Positions 16,805 through 24,994 of a stretch of 64,000 nt of DNA are shown here, one piece after another. The number at the start of each line of letters is the position of its first letter. Position 1 is the first letter of the stretch. Source of the stretch: Nitrospirota bacterium (GTDB lineage Bacteria; Nitrospirota; Nitrospiria; Nitrospirales; Nitrospiraceae); contig JAUXVD010000008.1 in assembly GCA_030684575.1 (NCBI GenBank), forward strand, positions 434,001-498,000. Direction: 5' to 3'. The notes under the pieces were generated by a model that searched no databases, was not told where the DNA came from, and saw only the letters and a program-made list of their open reading frames with translations. The position numbers were made by a program, and so were the translations under genes.

Positions 16805-18145
16805 ATGTCTTCTGTGTCTTTGGCCCTGCTCATTTTTGGCGTGTGTTATCTGGTCATCATCACTGAGCGGATGCACAAGACCATTGTGGCGTTGCTCGGG
16901 GCGGCATTGATGATCAGCCTCGGGGTGGTGTCGCAAGACGAGGCGTTCTATTCCCATGAGTTTGGGGTCGACTACAACGTCGTGTTTTTGCTGATCGGGA
17001 TGATGGTGATCGTGAACATTGTCCGGGAGACCGGTCTCTTCGAGGTCCTCGCCATCTGGGCCGCGCAGCGGGCCGATGCGAAGCCGTTTCGGTTGCTGGT
17101 GTTGCTGTCGCTCTTGACGGCCGGGCTCTCGGCCATGCTCGATAACGTCACCACCGTGCTGCTTATGGCGCCGGTTACGCTGTCTATTACCAAGCGTCTG
17201 GAACTCAATCCCATTTCATTCCTGGTGACGGAGGCGCTCGCGTCGAATATCGGCGGGACCGCGACGCTGGTCGGCGATCCGCCCAATATCATGATCGCCA
17301 GTAAGGCCGACTTGGGTTATCTCGATTTTCTGGTGGTCCTGGGTCCCATCGCGCTGTTGATCATGGTCGTGTTCATGGCGGTGCTGTGGGTCATCTTCGG
17401 TCGAACCATGACCGTGGCCCCGCATCTTCGAACCGCAGTTCTTGGGCTGAGCTCTCGGGAAGCGGTGACGGATCGACCGTTCTTGTACCGCTGCCTCTGG
17501 TTGCTGGGGATCGTGAACGTGGGGTTCTGTCTGCATTCACTCATTCATCTTGAGCCGGCCACGATTGCGCTCCTCGGCGCGAGTATGTTCATGCTGATCG
17601 GTCATGCGAGACGGAGGCCGGATGATATCGAGGAGTTATCGTATCTCACCGACGTCGAATGGAAAACCATCTTCTTTTTTATCGGGTTGTTTATCCTGGT
17701 CGGCGGATTGGTCAAGGTCGGCGTGATTCGTTACTTGGCGGATCAGCTGGTGGCGGTGACCAGGGGGAACCTTGCAGGATCCACGATCGCCGTGCTCTGG
17801 GGGTCGGCCTTCCTCTCTGCCGCGGTGGATAACATTCCCTATGTCGCGGCGATGAACCCGCTGATCGTGGACCTCGCCCGGTCGCTGCACCCCGAGATTT
17901 CTGATTACACCACCTTGGTGCATCAGCCGGACATTCTTCCGCTCTGGTGGGCTCTGGCCCTCGGAGCCTGTCTGGGGGGAAACGGCACGATCATCGGCGC
18001 GAGCGCGAACGTCGTCATTGTGGATATCGCGCGTAAAGCCGGCTATCCCATCTCATTCTGGCAGTTTTTCAGATTCGGGTTTCCCGTTATGGTGGCGTCG
18101 GTACTCATGAGTACGCTGTATCTCTGGTTCCTCTTTCTCCGCTGA
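16805..18145 (+). CDS. ArsB/NhaD (SLC13-like) family permease
   Basis: 446 aa, AAGAGGT upstream of the ATG. Family features: MLDNVTTVLLMAPVTLSI (half-helix with DN), EALASNIGGTATLVGDPPN (the GTATLxGDPxN signature), SAAVDNIPYVAAM in the second repeat, and GGNGTIIGASANVV mirroring the first. About 11-12 helices. Members transport arsenite, Na+/H+ or dicarboxylates/sulfate; the sequence alone does not decide. No arsenic genes lie nearby, so arsenite export is not implied. Confidence 0.88.
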   Translation: MSSVSLALLIFGVCYLVIITERMHKTIVALLGAALMISLGVVSQDEAFYSHEFGVDYNVVFLLIGMMVIVNIVRETGLFEVLAIWAAQRADAKPFRLLVLLSLLTAGLSAMLDNVTTVLLMAPVTLSITKRLELNPISFLVTEALASNIGGTATLVGDPPNIMIASKADLGYLDFLVVLGPIALLIMVVFMAVLWVIFGRTMTVAPHLRTAVLGLSSREAVTDRPFLYRCLWLLGIVNVGFCLHSLIHLEPATIALLGASMFMLIGHARRRPDDIEELSYLTDVEWKTIFFFIGLFILVGGLVKVGVIRYLADQLVAVTRGNLAGSTIAVLWGSAFLSAAVDNIPYVAAMNPLIVDLARSLHPEISDYTTLVHQPDILPLWWALALGACLGGNGTIIGASANVVIVDIARKAGYPISFWQFFRFGFPVMVASVLMSTLYLWFLFLR

Positions 18146-18499
18146 CCCTGTCGCTTCGGTTGTATGCGCGGATCGGTCATGAGGTTTCATGAGCGGTCGC
18201 CAGTCAGGATCTCTTCCACGTCGATCATGCTACCGTGGCAGGCGATCGGCAACCAACTGCATGTTTCTTGGGTTGAGAAGGTTATTCCGCCAGTCATTCG
18301 AGCCGATACAGCGTAGGTTTTCACAAGGCGTGCAGCCGGGTATCCGGCCGTATTCCCTTCGTTCCCTCACAAGCGATTACGGGGGACTACTCCAGGTCTT
18401 CTTGCGTGGACTCCCCTGCGAATTGTCCTGAAATCCACAAATCATTTCTCGATCAGTGGGACCTTGTGTACAGTGTGCCTCATGAAGGTGAGGCGACAT
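18146..18499. other. Intergenic stretch without a supported gene
   Basis: 354 bp between the permease and the PilZ gene. No convincing open frame or repeat. It presumably contains the PilZ gene promoter, but I could not pick out -35/-10 boxes with confidence. Confidence 0.35.
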
Positions 18500-18880
18500 A
18501 TGGAAAACGACAGCGCGGGGAAAGATAAGTTCATTAACTTTCGCGAGCATGCCAGGCTCCGCATTCCGATCCCCTTTACCTGTTCAATCGCCCGAAAAGG
18601 CGTGACACGCTGGTTCAACAAGGACAGCCTTGGAATCGGTGTGGTCTACGACGTATCGATGAAGGGGGCCCGTGTGTCGAGCGAAGCTTCCATCAGGCCG
18701 GGAGATCAGGTGATGGTGACGTTGCAGCTACCGAAACAGCTCGCACCTGTCGCCGTTGAGCGCGCCACGGTCCGATGGGCGAAGGAACAGACATTCGGAT
18801 TAGAATTCATGCATCTGACGTTCACGGGTGCCTTGCAACTCAAGAGATTCATCGCACTTCACGCCATACCTTCCGTCTAG
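18500..18880 (+). CDS. PilZ domain-containing protein
   Basis: From the ATG with AGGTGAGG about six bases upstream, 126 aa. Features of the PilZ c-di-GMP receptor: RLRIPIPFTCSI at the N-terminus (basic motif present only as REHARLR), VYDVSMKGARVSSE matching the D/NxSxxG motif, then GDQVMVTLQLP, a hydrophobic-beta GLEF segment and a C-terminal helix (ALQLKRFIALH). It probably binds c-di-GMP and acts on motility or surface polysaccharide. Longer in-frame starts (18464, 18482) are possible. Confidence 0.85.
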   Translation: MENDSAGKDKFINFREHARLRIPIPFTCSIARKGVTRWFNKDSLGIGVVYDVSMKGARVSSEASIRPGDQVMVTLQLPKQLAPVAVERATVRWAKEQTFGLEFMHLTFTGALQLKRFIALHAIPSV

Positions 18881-19207
18881 CCATTCTTCCAATCTGGCGG
18901 GCTGGCCCGCCCATTGTCCCCATTCCATGATCACGAATCCTGCAGTGTAGGAATCCCTCTGAAGTTGTAGGGAGGTCACTACAGCAGGAAGATCTCTGTG
19001 AAATCGATGAGATAGAGTGATTTCGATCCCGAATGGTGCAGTCGCATCCCTTCGTAGGGATTGGCCTCTTCAATCAGGAACAGGGGCGATACATCAAAAT
19101 GCCTCATAATCAGGCGGTCGGCTCTCCCTGCTGTGCGGTACGGTGTTTGCTCTCTCTTCAAAACTCAGAAGACAATCACCTCGCGTAACAAGACTGGAGG
19201 CCTGAAG
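18881..19207. other. Intergenic stretch upstream of a PilZ-like gene
   Basis: 327 bp. An open plus-strand frame extends from 19061 into the next gene, but its first 49 codons lack a ribosome-binding site and do not look like the family. No repeat or clear promoter seen. Confidence 0.35.
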
Positions 19208-19657
19208 ATGGCGACGCAAACTCTCGACGCAATGCGTTCTCTCAGTTCGGCGATCATCGAGCAGGAGCAGCATATCGAAGAGATCGATTTCCATCGGGCC
19301 TCTGCCCTGATGTCGGCGACGATCACATCTCCGGCTCGCCGTGGCGAGGTGCGCGTCGAGTATCGGTCTTTGTGTACCTATGAGGTACTCGAAGCCGATC
19401 ATGACCAGTCCGTCGTGATTGAACAGGGAGAGGCCGTTACCTTGAACCGCAGCACGGAGGGAATCCTGCTGATCATGGGCAAGGCCCCTCAGAATACACA
19501 ATCGATCGAAGTCCATACCTCCCGCTTTGGATGGGGCAAGACGGTGAACGTGTTTGAGGTCCGATGGAGCAAACCCGTTCAGGTGGAGTCGCTGGGGCAT
19601 CTGTATCTGGTTGGATGCCGACGGACATTCGGTCCCTGTCACTACCTCGCCTTTTGA
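19208..19657 (+). CDS. PilZ-like hypothetical protein, paralogue of 1465-1902 (149 aa)
   Basis: The ATG is seven bases after GGAGG. After a helical N-terminus (SLSSAIIEQEQHIEEIDFHR) come RRGEVRVEYRSLCTYEVLE, then VVIEQGEAVTLNRSTEGILL and the C-terminal LYLVGCRRTFGPCHYLAF. The same framework (CTY, IE.G.AV.L..ST.G.LL, LYLVGCR..FG) is found in the gene at 1465-1902. The layout suggests a divergent PilZ fold whose second ligand motif is RSTEG rather than NxSxxG. Lies 330 bp after a canonical PilZ gene. Confidence 0.78.
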   Translation: MATQTLDAMRSLSSAIIEQEQHIEEIDFHRASALMSATITSPARRGEVRVEYRSLCTYEVLEADHDQSVVIEQGEAVTLNRSTEGILLIMGKAPQNTQSIEVHTSRFGWGKTVNVFEVRWSKPVQVESLGHLYLVGCRRTFGPCHYLAF

Positions 19658-19789
19658 CATTCTTCCACGGCTGAGACTCGCGCGTTCCTTACGAAATCTC
19701 CCTCCTCTGTTGTTGGCCGCTTGCCCTTGCTGATCCAGCAGGGGTAAGATTGGCCATTCTCGCCAGTTACATCATCATAAGGAGGTGCT

Positions 19790-20563
19790 ATGGACCGGAC
19801 GCGCACCACTCCCAAGAAGCCACGAGTCTCTCTTGATCGCAGCATCGAGCGATTGCGCAAGCAACTTGCCGATTTCGCGCCCTATCTGGGGAAGGGCATC
19901 CCAACGCGCAGCCTGGATGAATTCGATCTGGAAACAGAGCGATTGATTGCGGATCTGCTGGGGGAGACCTCCGAGTCGTTGGAGACCTACGAATATGCAG
20001 AGGTAGGCGAGGCTGGTGGATTGGTGAATATGACGGATGAGGCGCCGGAAGGCACGGGCATGGACAGCCTGCGGCAAAGTCTCTTGCAGCGGAGCCGGGT
20101 CTTAGAAACCTGTATCTCCGAGCTGGAGGCGCGCCGGTCCGACGAACCGAAGAAACACAAGACGGGTCGGCAGGTCCTCACAGGCCCCCAGGTTGCCGAA
20201 CACATGGCCTTTGAAATCAGGAACGTGTCGCACGATGCCAGCCTGCGCGACGCGGGGCAGCTGATGCAGCAATGGAAGCTGGGCTCGCTCCTCGTCACGG
20301 ATCGCCAGTCCTACGTGGGTTTCATCACCGATTCGATCCTGGCCCGCGAGGTGGTCGCCAAGGGGCTGGATCCCAATACGACGCTCGTCAAATCCTGTAT
20401 GCGGAGTCCGCTGGTGGTGATCGATGGCGAGAAATCGATTCTTGATGCCGTACGGCTGATGAAGGACCAGGCCACGCGGCATTTGGCCGTGACACAGGAT
20501 GGAGCGATCATCGGTGTGATTTCCGTGAGCAACATTCTTCGATACTATTCGGGCGTGGTGTAA
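19790..20563 (+). CDS. CBS domain-containing protein
   Basis: 257 aa, AAGGAGG upstream of the ATG. The first 120 residues are helical and acidic with no known motif (IERLRKQLADFAPYLGKG; LDEFDLETERLIADLLGE). A pair of CBS domains follows: VSHDASLRDAGQLMQQWKLG with GFITDSILAREVVA, then VIDGEKSILDAVRLMKDQAT with IGVISVSNILRYYSG. CBS pairs bind adenosyl ligands and act as energy or redox-linked switches. A weak hairpin (CCCTTGCTG ... CAGCAGGGG, 19723-19743) lies between it and the preceding gene and could end that transcript. Confidence 0.88.
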   Translation: MDRTRTTPKKPRVSLDRSIERLRKQLADFAPYLGKGIPTRSLDEFDLETERLIADLLGETSESLETYEYAEVGEAGGLVNMTDEAPEGTGMDSLRQSLLQRSRVLETCISELEARRSDEPKKHKTGRQVLTGPQVAEHMAFEIRNVSHDASLRDAGQLMQQWKLGSLLVTDRQSYVGFITDSILAREVVAKGLDPNTTLVKSCMRSPLVVIDGEKSILDAVRLMKDQATRHLAVTQDGAIIGVISVSNILRYYSGVV

Positions 20564-20671
20564 CGATAGGTTGTTCGCCGTTCGTACAATGCAGTTCGTC
20601 TTGCGAGAAGTCTTTCTTGTTCATGCCATCAGCGATCAGCCATTCGCTCTTATCAGAACGGGAGGTGCGAC

Positions 20672-21031
20672 ATGGGGCCAACCAAGGCAATCGTGAAAGA
20701 GAACGGGATCTACGAGGTGGTCGGGGGGAAGCTGATCAAGGACGGGTTCGCCAACCGACATGAACTCGAAGACTACGTGAACCATCATTATGTAACGTTG
20801 CCGGTAGTCGACAACGCGGGTAACCCGTGGCTGCTTGAGGGGAAGCCGGTCTATTGTCTTCGTGGCACGCAATACGAAACCGTGGACGATCAGAAGGTCC
20901 ACCTCGCTCGGTGCCTTAATTGTGGAGGCATGGGGATCCGGGCGGACGAGTTGACGGTCGAGTCGGATTGCATCCGTTGCCTGGCCTGCGGGCAAGAATT
21001 CGATGCGCGATTGGAGATGATGGAGACGTAG
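20672..21031 (+). CDS. Hypothetical protein with two CxxC pairs (zinc-ribbon-like)
   Basis: 119 aa, GGGAGGTG upstream of the ATG. The N-terminal half (IVKENGIYEVVGGKLIKDGF; LEDYVNHHYVTLPVVDNAGN) is a mixed alpha/beta part I do not recognise. The C-terminus has CLNCGGMGIRADELTVESDC and IRCLACGQEFDAR: two CxxC knuckles about 22 residues apart, a probable structural zinc site. Transcribed after the CBS protein, 108 bp apart, perhaps together. A family-1 palindromic repeat follows directly. Confidence 0.7.
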   Translation: MGPTKAIVKENGIYEVVGGKLIKDGFANRHELEDYVNHHYVTLPVVDNAGNPWLLEGKPVYCLRGTQYETVDDQKVHLARCLNCGGMGIRADELTVESDCIRCLACGQEFDARLEMMET

Positions 21032-21036
21032 GAGAG

Positions 21037-21126
21037 GGCGTCCTGGTCGGTTCCCTTTGCTCGCGGAACGCGCGCCCTCAGAAGGGCCTCGTTCGACGCG
21101 CGCAGTTGGGAACCAACCAGGACGCC
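21037..21126. repeat. Palindromic repeat family 1, full copy A
   Basis: Arms GGCGTCCTGGTCGGTTCCC (21037-21055) and its reverse complement with one mismatch (21108-21126) enclose the family core TGCTCGCGGAACGCGC ... GTTCGACGCGCGCAG. It can fold into a long hairpin. It starts six bases after the stop of the CxxC gene, where it could terminate or stabilise the transcript. The tail GAAAGCGAGCGAGCTTGGA also recurs after other copies (41850, 43810, 43963). Confidence 0.75.
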
Positions 21127-21571
21127 TCCTTGAGGGGAAAGCGAGCGAGCTTGGATGGATCACCTGGTGGTAGTGGACTTCATTGTCGAGCCCGACAGCG
21201 ATTCCAAAGAAGAATCTCAGACCCACGACGGTTTCCGGCAGTGACTTCTGTATCGAGATACCGCGGTAACAATCGGCATCCCCAATCCCACCCGTAAGCG
21301 GACGATACAGTCCGCGTCTCATCGCGCATCCATTCCATCCAAGCATTGAAATGGCCTCACTCCTAAGGCATGTGCGCCGCGGCTCCAATCTCCCTTGAAC
21401 GGCGAGCTCACATCTCGCAGGCATGAAAGTCACTCGCCATTCGCCGTCTCTGCTTCGTCTAGCCTATGCATGTAACCTTTTCCCTTGCCGAAGCGACTAG
21501 GTAGATGAAGCGGTGAAGTTCACCGTGGCACGTTGGTCAAGAAGGTCCGTTCTATTACCAAGGAGGCTCCT
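21127..21571. other. Intergenic stretch after repeat copy A
   Basis: 445 bp with no supported gene. AAGGAGG at 21560-21566 is the ribosome-binding site of the Spy-like gene that follows. No other clear structure. Confidence 0.35.
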
Positions 21572-22147
21572 ATGAATGGTGGAATGAAAATGCTTCTCGG
21601 GGTCGCGGGGGGAACGGTGCTGTTGGGAATAACGATGACACCTGCCTGGGCGGACGGGGGGCCGGCCTGCAGGGGTGATGGCCATGTGTTCGGCATGGCT
21701 TGGCCTGGCATGTCGAGTGACGCAGGATGGACATCCCACACCCTTCGCCACCTCCTCAGGCATCAGCAGGACCTCGGCCTGACGGACGAGCAAGTTGTCA
21801 AACTGAAGGGCCTTGCTCTTGACCAGGACCGCGCCAGGATCCGTGCTTATGCGGATGTGCAGATAGCGGAACGGGAGCTTAGGGCACTGGTGATGGATGA
21901 GAAGACAGAGCTATCCGTCATCGAAGCCAAGGTCAACGAGCGGGAATCGTTTGCAGCCAAGCTGAGTTTTAGAAGGATCAAAGCGAAACGTGATTTCTAC
22001 GCTGTCTTGACTCCCGAACAACGCGAGAAACAGAAAGCCAGTCATGACCGGATGAAACAGGCCCATCGTGCGCGCCAGTTCAGCAGCCAGGGAATGGAAG
22101 CGACTGATCATGCCCAGGCAGCCGGGAATACGAACTCGGCATCGTAA
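21572..22147 (+). CDS. Spy/CpxP-like periplasmic protein (LTxxQ motif)
   Basis: The ATG after AAGGAGG gives 191 aa; a longer frame upstream lacks a site. Signal peptide MKMLLGVAGGTVLLGITMTP ends near PAWA. The mature part is helical: DLGLTDEQVVKLKGLALDQD, a charged middle, and VLTPEQREKQKASHDRMKQ with the LTPEQ motif typical of Spy/CpxP and CnrX-type periplasmic sensors. These proteins act as chaperones or metal/envelope-stress sensors. It lies just before an ECF sigma gene and a second Spy-like gene, which fits envelope-stress sensing feeding an efflux operon. Confidence 0.82.
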   Translation: MNGGMKMLLGVAGGTVLLGITMTPAWADGGPACRGDGHVFGMAWPGMSSDAGWTSHTLRHLLRHQQDLGLTDEQVVKLKGLALDQDRARIRAYADVQIAERELRALVMDEKTELSVIEAKVNERESFAAKLSFRRIKAKRDFYAVLTPEQREKQKASHDRMKQAHRARQFSSQGMEATDHAQAAGNTNSAS

Positions 22148-22304
22148 TGCACGTCGGATGAACCAGAGGGAAGTCTGCAGACCGGCTAAGTCATGGACGA
22201 AGGGGGCCCCACGACGACGGTGTGCCGGGGGACTGATGTGGTCATGTTCCACGATGGGGTATGATGGGGCGTACGGGCAGATGGCGGTGGAGTGCCCTGG
22301 CTTC

Positions 22305-22910
22305 ATGGGAGTGCAGACTCTGGTGTCTGACGATTGTGAGATTATCCGACTGGTGTTGGGCGGAGAGGTCGATCGTTTTGCGGAACTGATTGCACGGTAT
22401 CAGCAGCACGTGACCAGGATGACGAATCGGCATGTGCCGTCCGACCGCGTAGCGGAGGTCGCGCACGATGTCTTTGTCCGGGCCTATACGAACCTGTCGA
22501 GTTTTTCTGGAAAGACCCCGTTCGAGCATTGGTTGTCCGGCATTACGGTCAGGACCTGTTATGACTTCTGGCGATCGAAGCGGCGGGAGGCACTGCCCGT
22601 CAGTGCCTTGACCACGGAACACCAGGCCTGGATGGATCATGTGCTGGCGGCAGAATCCGAAGATCAGTTTCGTGAGCAGGCCAGGCAGCAGGAAGCGGCT
22701 GAGCTACTACAATGGGCGTTGGGTCATCTATCGGCGGAAAACCGTCTCGTGTTGACGCTGGTCCATCTTGAGGGCTATTCCGTTCGCGATGCGGCAGGCC
22801 TGCTGGGATGGAGCTTGATTAATGTAAAGGTGCGGGCACATCGGGCTCGGCAGATGCTCAAAACACTCTTACTCGAAAGGCTGCGACAGGAACATGACGC
22901 GACGCGATGA
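22305..22910 (+). CDS. ECF sigma-70 factor
   Basis: Start uncertain: the ATG at 22305 gives 201 aa with the normal N-terminus (MGVQTLVSDDCEIIRLVLGG); ATGs at 22252 and 22282 are also in frame. Region 2: EVAHDVFVRAYTNLSSFSGK and TVRTCYDFWRSKRREALPV. Region 4: LGHLSAENRLVLTLVHLEGY, SVRDAAGLLGWSLINVKVRA. The final 17 bases overlap the next gene, a pattern usual for a sigma factor and its regulator. It likely directs the Spy-like and RND efflux genes around it. Confidence 0.88.
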   Translation: MGVQTLVSDDCEIIRLVLGGEVDRFAELIARYQQHVTRMTNRHVPSDRVAEVAHDVFVRAYTNLSSFSGKTPFEHWLSGITVRTCYDFWRSKRREALPVSALTTEHQAWMDHVLAAESEDQFREQARQQEAAELLQWALGHLSAENRLVLTLVHLEGYSVRDAAGLLGWSLINVKVRAHRARQMLKTLLLERLRQEHDATR

Positions 22911-23226
22911 TGAACATATCAGTGATGAACATATCAGTAAGGTAGCGCGTGCGCTGGCGGAGGCCCATCGCGCGCGTCACGAGCCTTCGCTCGGTGTCGA
23001 CTGGAACCTCCAAGTCATGAGGGCTATCCGCCTGGAAGCCGCAGAGCAGGGGTCGCTGAAGACGGCATTGAGGCTCGATCGGCTCGTATGGAGAACTGCC
23101 ACGGTGGCTGCCGTCTTGGCCCTGGTGTTCACCGGGTCCGTATTGTTCTATGCCACCGGAGACGCAGTCGAACTGACCGCACTGATGTCGAGTGAGTTCG
23201 ATGCGACGGTGTCTCTCGTCGAGTAA
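22894..23226 (+). CDS. Single-TM protein overlapping the sigma gene, possible anti-sigma factor
   Basis: 110 aa, starting inside the last codons of the ECF sigma gene. A soluble N-terminal part (HISKVARALAEAHRARHEPS, where an anti-sigma domain would be) precedes one hydrophobic segment (TATVAAVLALVFTGSVLFYA) and a short C-terminal tail (ELTALMSSEFDATVSLVE). The topology, size and overlap match membrane anti-sigma factors, but no HxxxCxxC zinc motif is present, so this role is inferred from position only. Confidence 0.65.
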   Translation: MTRRDDEHISDEHISKVARALAEAHRARHEPSLGVDWNLQVMRAIRLEAAEQGSLKTALRLDRLVWRTATVAAVLALVFTGSVLFYATGDAVELTALMSSEFDATVSLVE

Positions 23227-23252
23227 GCGGGCCTAGGGAGGAGGAACCAGTC

Positions 23253-23666
23253 ATGGTGCCAGGAAAATTATGGGGCGGACTCCTTGTCTTGTTCATCGCG
23301 GGAGCGCTGATGGGCATCGCCGGCACCACGCTCTATCATCAATACGAACAGGACCATCGATGGGACCGAGGCCCGGCCGCAAGACAGGAGCGGATCATGA
23401 AACGTCTGATTCACGAGTTGGCCTTGACCTCGGCACAACAAGCCGAAATCGAACCGATCGTCAAACGGACTCATGTGGAAATTCTGCAGGTGCGCTTTCA
23501 ACACCAGCCTGAAGTGGAACAGGCGCTGACCCGTGGGATGGCCGAGATCAAGACGAAGTTGTCCGCAGGACAGCAGGCAGAGCTGGATAAGCTCTATGCC
23601 ACACTCCAGCGGCGTTGGCAGGCCTCTCGGGACTATTTGCAACCGGCCCAGGAACGGTTGAAATGA
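23253..23666 (+). CDS. Periplasmic heavy-metal-sensor/Spy-like protein, N-terminally anchored
   Basis: 137 aa, GGAGGA upstream. One N-terminal helix (LWGGLLVLFIAGALMGIAGT) anchors a charged helical domain: RIMKRLIHELALTSAQQAEI and IKTKLSAGQQAELDKLYATL. The LTSAQQ and LSAGQQ motifs correspond to the LTxxQ repeats of CnrX/Spy proteins. It sits between a sigma/anti-sigma-like pair and the RND operon, the position of CnrX-type sensors in cobalt-nickel resistance. Metal ligands of CnrX (His-rich) are only partly evident (YHQYEQDHRW). Confidence 0.75.
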   Translation: MVPGKLWGGLLVLFIAGALMGIAGTTLYHQYEQDHRWDRGPAARQERIMKRLIHELALTSAQQAEIEPIVKRTHVEILQVRFQHQPEVEQALTRGMAEIKTKLSAGQQAELDKLYATLQRRWQASRDYLQPAQERLK

Positions 23667-23752
23667 ACGAAGTAGGAATGTGGTCGATTGATGTGATGGG
23701 CCTGTCGTAGCCTGCCTAGGCTACGGGTAGACAAGAACCGAGGAAGAACGAG

Positions 23753-24994
23753 ATGCAAGAGTCTATTGGTTTCGCGAAGGTGCTCAAGCGTTGGCTGCTC
23801 GGGCTATTCGTAGCTTGTGTGCTTGCCGTCGGTCTCTATGCCCTGTTAACCAAGTCCGATGAGACGCCATTACGTGCCGCCGGCCAAGGGCAAAATCCCC
23901 AGGCTACGCGGACGGTACCAGTGCTGACCGCGACTGCGAAAACAGGTGATATCGGCGTCTATCTCAACGGACTGGGGTCGGTTGTTCCGCTCAATACTGT
24001 GACGGTGAGAAGTCGCGTCGACGGGCAATTAATGCAGGTCCGGTTCAAAGAGGGCCAGATCGTCCGCAGCGGAGACCTCCTGGCTGAAATCGATGCACGT
24101 CCATTTCATGTGCAACTGTCCCAGGTCGAGGGACAGATGGCGCGTGACCGGTCGCAGTTGAAAAATGCCCAACTCGATCTCGAACGATACCGGGGACTCT
24201 TACAGCAAGAGTTTATTCCCAAGCAACAACTGGATACTCAAGAGTCACTGGTCCGCCAGCTCGAGGGAATGGTCCAGACGGATCAGGCACAAATCGACAA
24301 CGCCAAATTGCAGATTACCTATTCCCGCATCACCGCTCCCATTAACGGACGCATCGGGTTGCGCCTCGTGGATCAGGGCAACCTGGTTCGTACAAGCGAC
24401 GCGAACGGATTGCTGGTCATCACGCAACTTCAACCGATTACTGTGATATTCACCATTGCCGAAGATAGTCTTCCCCCCGTGCTTGAAAAACTCAAAGCCG
24501 GGAAGCCGTTGTCGGTCGAGGCGTTCGACCGGGAGCAGAAGCGAAAGCTGGCCACAGGGACGTTGTTGACGGTGGACAATCAAATTGATCCGAATACTGG
24601 TACGGTGCGGCTCAAAGCGGTCTTTCCGAACGACGACAGTGAGCTGTTCCCCAATCAGTTCGTCAACGCGCGTCTCCTATTGGACGTTAAGCGCGGGACC
24701 ACGGTCGTGCCTTCTGCCGCCGTACAACGGGGGCCGAAGGGAACATTCGTCTATGTCGTGAATGCCGACCAGACGGTGGGCGTGCGGCAGGTCACGGTGG
24801 GCGTCTCCCATGGCGATGAAACGTCCATCAATACGGGCCTGGCACCCGACGAACTTGTCGTGGTCGATGGTACAGAGAAATTGCGCGAGGGGAGCAAGGT
24901 AGAGGTCCAGGGTCAGAGCGGCTCGCCCGGAAAAGGCGGGCCCGATCAACCGTCCCAAGGGGCAGAAAATCCGCGGAGAGGAAAGCGGTCGTGA
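23753..24994 (+). CDS. RND efflux periplasmic adaptor (MdtA-like membrane fusion protein)
   Basis: 413 aa. N-terminal anchor helix ([20 protein letters not shown]), then the lipoyl/barrel-sandwich halves ([40 protein letters not shown]) flanking a coiled-coil hairpin with [20 protein letters not shown]. The C-terminal beta-barrel and membrane-proximal domain follow ([20 protein letters not shown]). The order and the LPxxE-less TAPxxGRIGLR signature match MdtA. Last bases overlap the GTG of the first RND pump (GTGA), so adaptor and pumps are coupled. Confidence 0.9.
   Translation: MQESIGFAKVLKRWLLGLFVACVLAVGLYALLTKSDETPLRAAGQGQNPQATRTVPVLTATAKTGDIGVYLNGLGSVVPLNTVTVRSRVDGQLMQVRFKEGQIVRSGDLLAEIDARPFHVQLSQVEGQMARDRSQLKNAQLDLERYRGLLQQEFIPKQQLDTQESLVRQLEGMVQTDQAQIDNAKLQITYSRITAPINGRIGLRLVDQGNLVRTSDANGLLVITQLQPITVIFTIAEDSLPPVLEKLKAGKPLSVEAFDREQKRKLATGTLLTVDNQIDPNTGTVRLKAVFPNDDSELFPNQFVNARLLLDVKRGTTVVPSAAVQRGPKGTFVYVVNADQTVGVRQVTVGVSHGDETSINTGLAPDELVVVDGTEKLREGSKVEVQGQSGSPGKGGPDQPSQGAENPRRGKRS

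Noticed and set aside
16805-18145. Arsenite efflux pump
   Set aside because: The ArsB/NhaD superfamily signature is shared by sodium and dicarboxylate carriers, and no ars genes are near.
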